Assembly: GCA_963665155.2 (NCBI GenBank)
Contig: OY761986.2
Coordinates: 2,332,351 to 2,396,350, forward strand
Source: UBA1141 sp963665155
GTDB taxonomy: Bacteria; Chloroflexota; Dehalococcoidia; Lucifugimonadales; UBA3495
Direction: 5' to 3'
Length of the DNA stretch: 64,000 nt
The stretch's first letter is position 1. Each line of letters starts with the position of its first letter. Shown here piece after piece: positions 26,344 to 34,825 of this stretch. Made by a program: the position numbers and the translations under genes. The notes under the pieces were generated by a model, which had not been told where the DNA came from, did not search any database, and saw only the letters and a program-made list of their open reading frames with translations.

Positions 26344-27132
26344 TCAGGCTTTATCCACGGGGTAGAGGTCCACTTTCTTCAGGTAGACCACATTCGGCTT
26401 CGTTCCCATTTCTTCCAGCAACCGATATACCCTTGAGTCGCTTTCGTGATGGCCTGCATGGCGGGCTTCGATCTGCTCGTTTGCATCCTTGAAATAATCG
26501 TGTACCGGGCTGGTGGGATCTCCTTGGTCTCCAAACATCAGAGCGTTGGTGGGGCAGGACATCACGCAAGCCGGCAAGTGGTTGCGTTCTTTCATCGTCT
26601 TGTAATCCAGGGTCCCCTTTTCTTGCCTTTCCACGGTCAATTCGCCCCGGCGGATGCGCTGCACGCAGAAGCTGCACCGCTCCATGATGCCTCGGCTGCG
26701 AACCGTAACGTCTGTATTCAGTTGGTTCCGCATGCGCTCGGGCCAGACCGGTTCCCAGTAATTAAAGAACCTGGCCTGGTAGGGGCAGTTGTTGGCGCAG
26801 TAGCGGGTGCCCACGCAACGGTTGTAAATCTGTACGTTCATCCCTTGGTCGTTATGGTAGGTGGCGAACACCGGGCATACCGGTTCGCAGGGTGCGTTCT
26901 CGCAGTGCTGACACATAATTGGGATAAACCGGGCTTTGACATTAGGGTACTCACCCTCCCAATACCGCTCGATTCGAATCCACTCGTAAGCACGGCTCTG
27001 TAGGAAAAAATCTTTAGTGTTAATGGGCAGGTTATTTTCGGACTGACAGGCGATTACGCAAGCTTGACACCCCGTGCACCGGTCCAGATCGACAACCATT
27101 CCCCATTTATGTGAAGCTCTAGGACTTACCAT
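26344..27132 (-). CDS. actB2: Alternative complex III iron-sulfur subunit (ActB C-terminal half as a separate protein)
   Basis: A 262-residue ferredoxin-like protein with four Cys-rich clusters: CTGCQACVIACQ, CQHCENAPCEPVCPV, CVGTRYCANNCPY and CSFCVQRI with a later CVMSCPTNAL. These bind several 4Fe-4S clusters as in the C-terminal part of ActB and in PsrB/NrfC. In many ActB proteins this part is fused to the molybdopterin-oxidoreductase-like domain; here the two are separate genes about 90 bases apart. It passes electrons from the quinol site towards the cytochromes. Confidence 0.9.
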   Translation of the reverse strand: MVSPRASHKWGMVVDLDRCTGCQACVIACQSENNLPINTKDFFLQSRAYEWIRIERYWEGEYPNVKARFIPIMCQHCENAPCEPVCPVFATYHNDQGMNVQIYNRCVGTRYCANNCPYQARFFNYWEPVWPERMRNQLNTDVTVRSRGIMERCSFCVQRIRRGELTVERQEKGTLDYKTMKERNHLPACVMSCPTNALMFGDQGDPTSPVHDYFKDANEQIEARHAGHHESDSRVYRLLEEMGTKPNVVYLKKVDLYPVDKA

Positions 27133-27219
27133 TTGCGTTACTGCCTCTTAACCAATCGTTTGAAATAAACGTCTAAAAATTTACGGGTGACTCGCTATTA
27201 GGTTCCCTTGAACTGAGGG

Positions 27220-29541
27220 CTATGCCTCTTCTGGCGTGATGGTACGGATAATCCGCTCGGAAGGCAGGATTCCTATCTCTACCGCTCGGACGATTCCTTC
27301 AAATTTGGCTACTTTAACGCTATCTCCGGTTTTAGTTACATTGACCCAGGTATTTGCCCAGGCTAATGATCCGGTGCCCTCTACTTGCGCTGGCTCCAGA
27401 ATCTCCATCACATTGGCACTCTCGTTTCCCGGACGGTCCGTGGCGTACTCGGTCCCATAACGGTGGCCTTGACCTAGCGGCACGGAGATGGTGCCGGTGG
27501 GCGAAGCCGGTGATGGGTACGCCAGCACTCTTATTGAGCCTCTAGATGAAGCTATCAAGAGAACGTCGCCTTCTTTGATATCAAGGAAGCGGGCGTCTAC
27601 GTCATTAATCTCGGCCCAAGTCTGCCATGTAATAGTGGTCAACGGGTCAGGTGCGGCTTGCAGCCAAGGCAAGTGAGCATATTGGCCGTCTTGCAATGTG
27701 TTGTGAGCGAAGGGCACCAGATAAAAAGTATTGTCTGAGCCTGCTGCGCCAGCGAATTTGGGAGTGGCTGCGTCACTGGCCAGCTTGCTGTACAACCCGG
27801 CAGGCGGCGCCACATTCTGAGTTCCGGCGGCATTTTCGTCCCACCAGCCGCCCTTTTGCAGCGCCTGGTTCCAGAAATCGTCAGCCGAAGATGCCTGAAT
27901 TGAACCCCGGTTCAGGGCGAACAAAGCGTCGGCCCCTTCACGCAGCATCGAGCGGTAATTCGGCCAAGGCAGGTCTCCCTCTTTGCCTAGCTCTTGGGCC
28001 ATAGTCAGCAAAAGATCGGGGAAGCTTTGTGGGTCCAACTCGTGGAACGGATTGACCACCGGTTGCTGGAAGCCAACAACCTGATAGCCTGGTCCCGGTT
28101 CCGGAATGTCGTCGCCCCAATCTTCCAGAGGAGTTCGGTCCGGGAGTATCAAATCGGCCAAAGCGCTGGTCTCGTCCAAGAATGGGGAGAAGCTGACCAC
28201 GAACAAGTCGTTGGCCGTCGTCATGGCCTCTCTAAATCGTACCTGTTCAGGAAGGCCGTAGACTGGATTGGCTTGGCGTAGCATCAACATATTGATGGCA
28301 CCGGCGTCCAAGTCCTGTTTAACCCTGATCCAGTCGTTGAGCGTTCCGACTTGAGGAGAAGCGGGCACATTTTCCAAGGGGCTACCGGGGTTAAAGCGTA
28401 TGCCACCCTCTGCGGCGACACTACCCACCAGGTAATTTAGAGCGTATATCGCTCGTAGGTTGAACAGACCGTTTGTTTGAGCCCCGGCGGAGCCGCCGCC
28501 AATCGCAAGGCTTGGCTTCTTGCTTGCGAAGTCCCTGGCCAGTCGGCGAATAACTTCTACACCCTCATCGCCACGCCTGCTTCCCGAGAGAAACACCCGG
28601 TCGGCCATGGCTTCGGGCCGGAAAGCTGATAAAACTCCTGCCGCTTCGGCGGACGGGCCTCCAGTCAAAGCGCCGACGTCTACCCCGGCTGCTTGCAGGT
28701 TTTCAGAGATGATTACGTAAGCCAGGCTCAAGGCCAAGTAGCCTTCGTACCCAGGTTCGATCGGCAACCACTTGTCGGCATTGGCCGCCGTCATGGAGAA
28801 CCGGGAATCCACCTGGTAAAAGGTCCCCCTTTTCTTGCCCTCTCCCTGACGGAATTCTCCGTACCCAATGTTCCAGCGGGTTGGCGACACCCAGGTAGAA
28901 AGGAAATCGGCACCAAAGGAGAGCAGGAACTGAGTGTTGGCCAGGTCGAAATCGGGCAACAGGTCTTGATTGAACACATCCTTGACCGCCGCCCTATAGG
29001 TTGCGTTGTCCAATGTGTCGAAACCCAAGTAGCGGCCACCAAGGGATTCGGTGAATTTGCGGACCAATGAGCCCAAGTGACCACGTAGCGGGTCGGTGGT
29101 CATGAGCATGGAACTGCCCCTGACCTTTAGTTCTTGCTCAAGCTTGTCCAAAGCAGCGGACCAAGATATTGGCGAGAACTGGCCCGATCCCCGAGGTCCT
29201 GAGCGCTGCATTGGAGTGGCAATACGGTCTGGGTGATATAGGGCTTGTAAAGCAGCTTCGCAGGCTGGTCGATGCTTTCCGTGGTTAACGGGGAACATTG
29301 GGTTCCCTTGTATCTTCTTGGCCCTTCCTTCCATGACCCGGACGACTATCCCTTCGCCGGAGTTGCAGTTGCGGCATAGGGTTGCGTACCAGTTGTCTTT
29401 CCCCTTTACCAAGTCCTCGGGAAGACTGACCGGGCTCTGGATGTCGAATTCCCCTTCGCGAATGCCAAAGCCTTCACATGCGACGGCGCCAACCGCCCCA
29501 ACTCCAGCCCAAGCCAGGAAATTTCGGCGTGTTAATTTCAT
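27220..29541 (-). CDS. actB1: Alternative complex III ActB large subunit, molybdopterin-oxidoreductase-like with Tat signal
   Basis: A protein of about 773 residues. The start is set at ATG 29541 because the twin-arginine signal MKLTRRNFLAWAGVGAVGAV then lies at the N terminus; a TTG at 29586 is open but would bury it. A Cys group (TLCRNCNSGEG, then RPACEAAL) could hold an iron-sulfur cluster. The fold resembles molybdopterin oxidoreductases (ILPDRTPLEDWGDDIPEPGP, EINDVDARFLDIKEGD), but ActB is known not to bind molybdopterin. It is the exported large subunit, followed by its iron-sulfur partner. Confidence 0.88.
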   Translation of the reverse strand: MKLTRRNFLAWAGVGAVGAVACEGFGIREGEFDIQSPVSLPEDLVKGKDNWYATLCRNCNSGEGIVVRVMEGRAKKIQGNPMFPVNHGKHRPACEAALQALYHPDRIATPMQRSGPRGSGQFSPISWSAALDKLEQELKVRGSSMLMTTDPLRGHLGSLVRKFTESLGGRYLGFDTLDNATYRAAVKDVFNQDLLPDFDLANTQFLLSFGADFLSTWVSPTRWNIGYGEFRQGEGKKRGTFYQVDSRFSMTAANADKWLPIEPGYEGYLALSLAYVIISENLQAAGVDVGALTGGPSAEAAGVLSAFRPEAMADRVFLSGSRRGDEGVEVIRRLARDFASKKPSLAIGGGSAGAQTNGLFNLRAIYALNYLVGSVAAEGGIRFNPGSPLENVPASPQVGTLNDWIRVKQDLDAGAINMLMLRQANPVYGLPEQVRFREAMTTANDLFVVSFSPFLDETSALADLILPDRTPLEDWGDDIPEPGPGYQVVGFQQPVVNPFHELDPQSFPDLLLTMAQELGKEGDLPWPNYRSMLREGADALFALNRGSIQASSADDFWNQALQKGGWWDENAAGTQNVAPPAGLYSKLASDAATPKFAGAAGSDNTFYLVPFAHNTLQDGQYAHLPWLQAAPDPLTTITWQTWAEINDVDARFLDIKEGDVLLIASSRGSIRVLAYPSPASPTGTISVPLGQGHRYGTEYATDRPGNESANVMEILEPAQVEGTGSLAWANTWVNVTKTGDSVKVAKFEGIVRAVEIGILPSERIIRTITPEEA

Positions 29542-29611
29542 ACTATTCGGCCCAGTGATTGGCTCAGAAAATGGCCCAGAACGCAAACATTTTGTTTTGC
29601 TATTTTAGACA

Positions 29612-30262
29612 TTATTTGTGGCATATCGTGCAATCGGTGGGTATGTCGGTGAACTCGGGTTTGTTGTATCCCTCGTCGTCGGGCACCAAGGAAAGGAACC
29701 GGTGGCAGTCGAGGCAAGTGCCCATCTTAAGGGACTGGAACCTCTTGGGTTTGACCACTGTGGACTTGGAAATGTCTCCGTGACAAATCGAACAAGCCAC
29801 TTGGATTTTCTGTGCTGAGTCGCGGCCCGATTCGTCCATGGCTGTGAGAGCGCGGATATGGGCTTCGTGAACGAACCTTACGTGATCCGGTAGCCGGTGT
29901 ACGCGTTCCCAGTTAATTGGCTGGTTGGTCTCAAAACTCACTCGGACTTTGGATATCTCCGTTTTTGCCGACGCGGTCTGGCCCTCTATGTTCTTGTGAC
30001 AAAACAAGCACTGCTCCACTGCCGGAACCGTGGCTGCTGCGCCCTTAGTCACATTCCGGTGGCAGAACTCGCACTGTATCCCGTTGTCGGCTACGTGAAC
30101 CGTATGTGGGAATGCGACGGGTTGAGGCGGTGCGTTGCCCAAGCCAAATGGCGGGTTGGAAAACCAAGAGATAAGTAACACCACAACCACGAAGCCCATA
30201 ATGACAGTCGCGCCTGACCCGGCTAGGGCCAAGGCCAGCATTTTTCCTCGGGGTCTCCTCAC
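29612..30262 (-). CDS. actA: Alternative complex III subunit ActA, pentahaem cytochrome c
   Basis: A 216-residue cytochrome with one N-terminal membrane helix (TVIMGFVVVVLLISWF) and five CxxCH haem motifs: CEFCH, CLFCH, CSICH, CLDCH and CTICH. Five haems and the length fit ActA, the class III-type cytochrome that gathers electrons on the outer face. It heads the conserved act gene order. GTG 30262 and ATG 30241 are both possible starts; the longer form gives a positively charged cytosolic tip. Confidence 0.92.
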   Translation of the reverse strand: MRRPRGKMLALALAGSGATVIMGFVVVVLLISWFSNPPFGLGNAPPQPVAFPHTVHVADNGIQCEFCHRNVTKGAAATVPAVEQCLFCHKNIEGQTASAKTEISKVRVSFETNQPINWERVHRLPDHVRFVHEAHIRALTAMDESGRDSAQKIQVACSICHGDISKSTVVKPKRFQSLKMGTCLDCHRFLSLVPDDEGYNKPEFTDIPTDCTICHK

Positions 30263-30408
30263 AGCGTAATCCCTGTAATCCTTTCGCTGCCGTGGGTCCT
30301 ATTAATTGCCATTTCTTCCTTAAGCCTGCCGGTTAAAACAGTACCGGCCTGAGTTATTAGAACTCGATCTGATCGTGTTGGTCCGACCGGAGTTTACTAA
30401 ACGGAGGA

Positions 30409-30735
30409 CTAGATTAGCCACCGATCCCAGAATTTGTCTACATCCAACGCTTTATTAACGGTCAGAACCATCATGATTACCGCCGCAAGCGCCACAAGAC
30501 CCGCAAACGCCGTCATCATAATTCTAATCCTGCCAATTAAGCCGGGATTGACAGACAGCGGCCCGATTGAGGCGGGCATGTGCCCAGTAATCATCAAAGA
30601 CGGGATGATCGCATGAGCGGTCAACATGGTAAGGGCAAACGTCAACACCAGCGGCACATAAATCCAAAAATATGTGAGCCACAGGTGAATGTCGTTCCAG
30701 TTTGCGCTAGTTAGTGGTTTTGCGTCTTCAAACAT
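30409..30735 (-). CDS. Small membrane protein heading the alternative complex III operon
   Basis: A 108-residue protein with two or three membrane helices (WLTYFWIYVPLVLTFALTML and MMTAFAGLVALAAVIMMVLTV) and an aromatic-rich N terminus (NWNDIHLWLTYF). I do not recognise a named family. Its position directly upstream of actA on the same strand suggests an accessory subunit or assembly factor of the complex. Confidence 0.6.
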   Translation of the reverse strand: MFEDAKPLTSANWNDIHLWLTYFWIYVPLVLTFALTMLTAHAIIPSLMITGHMPASIGPLSVNPGLIGRIRIMMTAFAGLVALAAVIMMVLTVNKALDVDKFWDRWLI

Positions 30736-31013
30736 GCTTAGATAGTTCCAGGCGCCGGATTCAACTCGTAGCTGTTCAACTGCCCGGCGAAGGCCAGGTG
30801 AAAAATATCACAGCACCTTAGGGGTGTCAAGGCTATTCATCAGCCAATCTAGTATGTACCCCGCTCGGCATGCGGGTGCCCGGTGCTCCAACATCGGGCG
30901 GCCACCGCTGCGCCCGCTGGCCCGACATACCGTAATCAAGCCGGGAAGCCCCTCGGATTGCCGTTTCCTGCTTAAGAATGCGTTGTTTTGGCCATTTGTC
31001 GAGCGTGATTCAA
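30736..31013. other. Non-coding region between act operon and the repeat-rich gene
   Basis: It holds the upstream region of the act operon on the minus strand and no credible gene. Beyond scattered GC-rich short palindromes I see nothing defined until the promoter at 31014. Confidence 0.4.
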
Positions 31014-31042
31014 TTGACTCCTTTTTTTGCCAATCTTATAAT
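31014..31042 (+). promoter_or_regulatory. Sigma-70-type promoter (TTGACT-N17-TATAAT)
   Basis: TTGACT at 31014-31019 and TATAAT at 31037-31042 are exactly 17 bases apart, with a T-rich spacer. It is the best promoter in the window. Transcription would begin near 31049, about 90 bases before the start codon of the downstream repeat-rich gene. Confidence 0.75.
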
Positions 31043-31138
31043 GATGGTATGAATCCGGCGGTTTGCCGACGGGCGAACTGTTTGATTGATGAACCGTGTG
31101 ATTAGGGGTGTGGGAGGTGGTGTCGAAGGAAGGCAAGC

Positions 31139-33140
31139 ATGGCTTGGTTTTCAAATAATTTCCCCAGTGTCGCAAAACTCTTTGGGGGACTCAAGAGGAC
31201 AGCAAAAGGCAGGCCTGCCTCGAAAAAAGGCCGCAACAGGCCACGGGCCACAGAGATAAATCTGCCGGGCATTGCCGAACCACCGGAAGACACTCAAAGT
31301 GTCGCTCTGGAAGATTTGGCCTTGGAGCAAGTGGCTGTGGTGCAATCGGCTGTGGATTTGCCTGAACTGGCTGGCGCAACGGTCGGCGAAGCAAAGGTTG
31401 AAATCGGCGAGCGATCTGTTGAGGCTTCACTGGCTGCAGAGCCGCTGGTTGCAGAGCCGTCAGTGGCACAACCGCCAATGCCACCCACTCCTCAACCGGC
31501 GTCACCGGGACTAGGCTCGTGGCTGCTGGCTAATCGTAAGAAGGCCGAAACCATGCGGTCCGAGGCACAAGATGCTTTGGAGGATGCCGATGGGGCCTGG
31601 CAAGAAGCAGAGCTCTAGGGGGACGCAGCTTGGCGGGCTTTTGAACGCGGGTTTTCCGTCGATTCCCCGGTATTCCTCAATAGATTGAGGGTCATTCGAG
31701 AGGTCGATGAAGCTAGAAAATCCCAGGCTCAACTCCAACGCGCCAGCAATGTGGAGGCCTGGAGGGAAGCGGATAGGGCTCGGAAAAACGCCACGTCCGA
31801 TATATTAAAGGCTATTTCCGCCTTGGCGGCTGCCTCCGCTCAAATTGGCCGGGAAGTCAGGGAAACGACCTACTTGCCAGGCTCGGCTAACTCGCTGCTC
31901 GACACCGCCTTGGACGACCTGCGCTGTGCCCACGCAATTGGTGAGGAGCTTGCTCTTCTCGGGCAAGAAGCGCTTAGTCGGTTGGGTGCCAGCAGCCTGG
32001 TGGACCAAGTGCGAATTGATGAGAGGTTGGTCGAGGAGAGGGTCGCCAAAGAGGTCAATGCCCGGCAATCTGAAGTTCGCCGTACTGAAACCGGCACCAC
32101 CGCATTTCAGGAATTCAGAGACCGTATGTCATCTGATGCAAACCCAGGATGCTCCTCACATCGCAAGCAGACCGGAAGCACCAGCTATAGTACAGCAGCC
32201 TCCCCCGGTAATTCCGGAGAGAACAGAGCAAATAACGATAGGGCCGGAACCTGCACCGGCATTTGGGGATAGGCCAGAGGAAATATCGATGGCGCCGGAG
32301 CCTGCGCCGGTATCCTCGGGCTGACCAGAAGAAATAGTGATAGCGCCGGAGCCCGCGCCTGTGTTCTCGGATAGACCCGAAGAAATAACGATAGCGTCGG
32401 AGCCCGCGCCTGTGTTCTTGGATAGACCCGAAGAAATAGTGATAGCGCCGGAGCCCGCGCCGGTGTTCTCGGACAGACTTGAAGAGATAGTGATAGCGCC
32501 GGATCCTGCTCCGGACCTAATACCCGAACCGGTTATCGAAGCACCGCTGTCGGCAGCCGAGCAATTGCGAAGAGAGTTTGAAAACTCCGCCGCAACCCAA
32601 CGACCGAACCAGACCATTGTCAGTGGTCCCGTTGGCGGGGTGGTTGAGGCCGGATCAACTCCTTTTCCCCCTGCCAGTTCACCGATGTCGGCAGCACAGG
32701 AATTGGAGCGTGAATTAGCTTTATTGCGCACGGGTCTTCCCGGCTCTGAGCCAATAACAGAAGGTGCTTCCGAGCCTTCCGGCGAACCCCGCCAAGTCGT
32801 TGACGCCGATTCCCCGTTGGATGCCCCTTCTAGGTTGGAGGCTGACGCTCTTCCGACGCTTTCCGTGTCTGAGAGCTATTCCGGCAGGGTGTACCTCATG
32901 TTTCCCGCGACTTTGGACCAAAACCAGGTGGGCTCGGTATGGGAAATGCCGGATGAGGTGGCAGGCAGTGGCGCAATAGTTGATAGCCGTCTGGTGTCCC
33001 GGGAAGATGGCGTTCAATTTACCTTGGAGTTGGGTAACCGAGTCCTGCTTGTGGAGTCCCTCAAGAAGAAAATGCCTGGTGTGAGCTTAACTGCACTGAC
33101 GGAGGACCGGCTAAAAGTCGACTGGCCTTCCGGTCGATAG
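31139..33140 (+). pseudogene. Repeat-rich, Pro/Glu-rich protein gene broken by two stops and a frameshift
   Basis: The start ATG has AAGGA 8 bases upstream and a consensus promoter. One frame runs from residue MAWFSNNFPS to a TAG at 31616-31618 and then continues in the same frame (GDAAWRAFERGFSVDSPVFL) to about 32145, where the sense shifts by one base. The new frame runs through 51-base repeats, meets TGA at 32322-32324 (a CGA in sister repeats) and ends at 33140. The rebuilt protein would have about 665 residues: an N-terminal part, a helical middle, the PAPVFSDRPEE repeats and a C-terminal domain (YSGRVYLMFPATLDQNQVG) of unknown function. Three independent lesions argue for decay. Confidence 0.7.
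32246..32500 (+). repeat. Five 51-bp tandem coding repeats (17-residue units)
   Basis: Units begin at 32246, 32297, 32348, 32399 and 32450, with a sixth partial copy after. Each encodes a variant of EPAPVFSDRPEEIVIAP. The second unit contains the TGA stop. Repeat number is likely variable between strains. Confidence 0.85.
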
Positions 33141-33331
33141 TTCGCATCTTCTCCTAAACAAAGTCTGTAAACAAACACGGTTAATTACAACTAAGCAATG
33201 CGCTGGCGGGTACCTGAATTTCAGGTGAATCCGTGCCTTGAACGGGAAACCCGAGCGTACCAAATCGATCCGCCCCTTCTACCTACCGTAAAACTGCCCA
33301 CCGATAACCGCCTACCGCAAAACCGCATAGT

Positions 33332-33360
33332 TTGCGGACTTGGTACCCATTCATTATAAT
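33332..33360 (+). promoter_or_regulatory. Promoter (TTGCGG-N17-TATAAT) before the globin-LuxR gene
   Basis: TTGCGG at 33332-33337 and TATAAT at 33355-33360 are 17 bases apart. Transcription would begin near 33367, which excludes the longest open frame starting at 33332 and supports a start codon at 33386 or slightly later. Confidence 0.65.
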
Positions 33361-33385
33361 CGCAGCCTATATACAGTTTTCCGGA

Positions 33386-34045
33386 ATGGGTATGTGTTCA
33401 ATGCTCAAAAGAGTACAATCGGCAGCACCATCGGTTAGCAACCCGTCGCCCACTCTTTATGATCGATTGGGCGGTGTTGCGGGCGTCTCTAAGATTGTGG
33501 CATGCCTGTACCAGCGGCTGGTGGCCGACCCGCGGATTGGCGGGTTCTGGAAAGGGCACAGCAACGACAGGATGGCCAAAGAGCGCCAATCTGTTGTCGA
33601 TATGATTTGCCAGGGGACCGGAGGCCCGCCAGCGAATCTGGGCCCTGACATGCATGCCTCCCACGACGGCCTGGTAATAGTAGAAGCCGATTGGACCATT
33701 TTTTCCGATCTAGCCACAGCCGCGATGTCTGACTGTGGGGTTGCTGCTGTAGAAACGCAAGAGTTGCTCGCTTTTTTCGACAGTTTCAAAGGCGTGATGG
33801 ACGTTAAGAAATTACCCGATTCCAATTCCCACACCGCTCATATGGACACCCATGGGTTGTCACGACGCGAGTTGGAGGTATTGAAGCTGGTGGCCGAGGG
33901 CATGAACAACCCTAGAATTGCGGAAGACCTTTCCATCAGCCTCAACACAGTGACGCGTCATATAACGAACATTTTCCGCAAGACCGGGTCCTCCAACCGA
34001 GTTGAAGCAGCAATGTACGCCGCCCGAATCGGTCTGGTGCCTTAA
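33386..34045 (+). CDS. Truncated haemoglobin fused to a LuxR-type helix-turn-helix
   Basis: A protein of about 219 residues. Residues 22-140 are a group-I-like truncated haemoglobin: LYDRLGGVAGVSKIV, then GTGGPPANLGPDMHASHDGL, in which His93 is the likely proximal haem ligand. Residues 155-219 are a LuxR/GerE domain: LSRRELEVLKLVAEGMNNPRIA and LSISLNTVTRHITNIFRKTG. This would be a one-component regulator sensing O2, NO or CO through haem. ATG 33386 is chosen because the promoter lies upstream; ATG 33392 or 33401 are possible. The next gene encodes a stand-alone globin with the same pattern, a natural candidate target or origin. I know of no well-described protein with this layout. Confidence 0.85.
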   Translation: MGMCSMLKRVQSAAPSVSNPSPTLYDRLGGVAGVSKIVACLYQRLVADPRIGGFWKGHSNDRMAKERQSVVDMICQGTGGPPANLGPDMHASHDGLVIVEADWTIFSDLATAAMSDCGVAAVETQELLAFFDSFKGVMDVKKLPDSNSHTAHMDTHGLSRRELEVLKLVAEGMNNPRIAEDLSISLNTVTRHITNIFRKTGSSNRVEAAMYAARIGLVP

Positions 34046-34232
34046 AAATACCTGCGCTGCTGGGTCGATTAACGCCAGCACGGTAATTTGCCAGTTCTCT
34101 TCTTATTCACTGCCAAAAATCACAGAGTCATGGGATGCTAGGCGGCGTTGTCCCAGCTAAGCTGGTACTCGCAAGGCTCGGTGAGCCACAGTGAGTGCCT
34201 CTAAACTAGAGGCCCGAAAGAGGAGAATTATC

Positions 34233-34616
34233 ATGACCACACCATCGGATGCTCCCCTGTACGAACGCCTTGGTGGGTACGATGCTATTGCGGCGGTGAC
34301 CGACGAATTCCTGGGGCGGCTCCAAGTTGACCCACTGCTCAGCAGCTATTGGGCCGGGCATAGCGATGACACCATGAGGAAAGAGCGTCAGCTTATCGTG
34401 GATTTTTTTGTGGAAGCCACCGGTGGGCCGGTTTTCTACACCGGGCGGGACATGATCACTTCCCACACGGGACTGGGCATCAGCGAAACCGAATACGACC
34501 AAATGATGGTCCACTGCGTCGCGACCTTGGACAGTTTCAATGTGGCGGAGAGGGAGAAGAACGAAGTTTGCGCTTTCCTTGACGGTCTCAGGACGGAGAT
34601 AGTGGTGAAGGCCTAG
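34233..34616 (+). CDS. Group-I-like truncated haemoglobin
   Basis: A 127-residue globin of the 2-over-2 type: PLYERLGGYDAIAAVTDEFL, the KERQLIVDFFVEATGGPVFY segment and GRDMITSHTGLGI with His78 as the probable proximal ligand. Such globins bind O2 and often detoxify NO. ATG 34233 is fixed by AGGAG seven bases upstream. It shares many residues with the globin half of the preceding regulator gene (both have the KERQ stretch), so the two are likely paralogues. The gene ends about 100 bases before a strong terminator. Confidence 0.9.
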   Translation: MTTPSDAPLYERLGGYDAIAAVTDEFLGRLQVDPLLSSYWAGHSDDTMRKERQLIVDFFVEATGGPVFYTGRDMITSHTGLGISETEYDQMMVHCVATLDSFNVAEREKNEVCAFLDGLRTEIVVKA

Positions 34617-34718
34617 TTCAAATTGTGGTGAATGCCTATTCAAGCTGATGCGCGGGTTTTTAAGACTTGATTCGGGGTAATTCCAAAGCGAGTATCGGGG
34701 CTACAATCGGGGCTGTAT

Positions 34719-34757
34719 AAGAAGGGGCGGGTTTAAAACCCGCCCCTTCTTCATTTT
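34719..34757. terminator. Strong terminator between globin and deacetylase genes
   Basis: AAGAAGGGGCGGGTTT pairs with AAACCCGCCCCTTCTT and is followed by CATTTTG. It sits between convergent genes and can serve both strands. Confidence 0.85.
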
Positions 34758-34825
34758 GCTACGCTGTCCTGGCTGGTACCATAGTTCCGGCTTCGGTTCC
34801 TCTATGGAGCGTGTATGGAGCGCGC

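Noticed and set aside
30841..30960. GC-rich stretch as a possible structured RNA or tRNA
   Set aside because: No acceptor stem, T-arm or anticodon arrangement could be formed by eye.
31616..31618. In-frame TAG as pyrrolysine or programmed readthrough
   Set aside because: The same gene also has a frameshift and a TGA, so decay explains all three; no pyrrolysine context is visible.
32322..32324. TGA in the 51-bp repeats as a selenocysteine codon
   Set aside because: Sister repeats have CGA or AGA (Arg) there, so it is a point change of an Arg codon.
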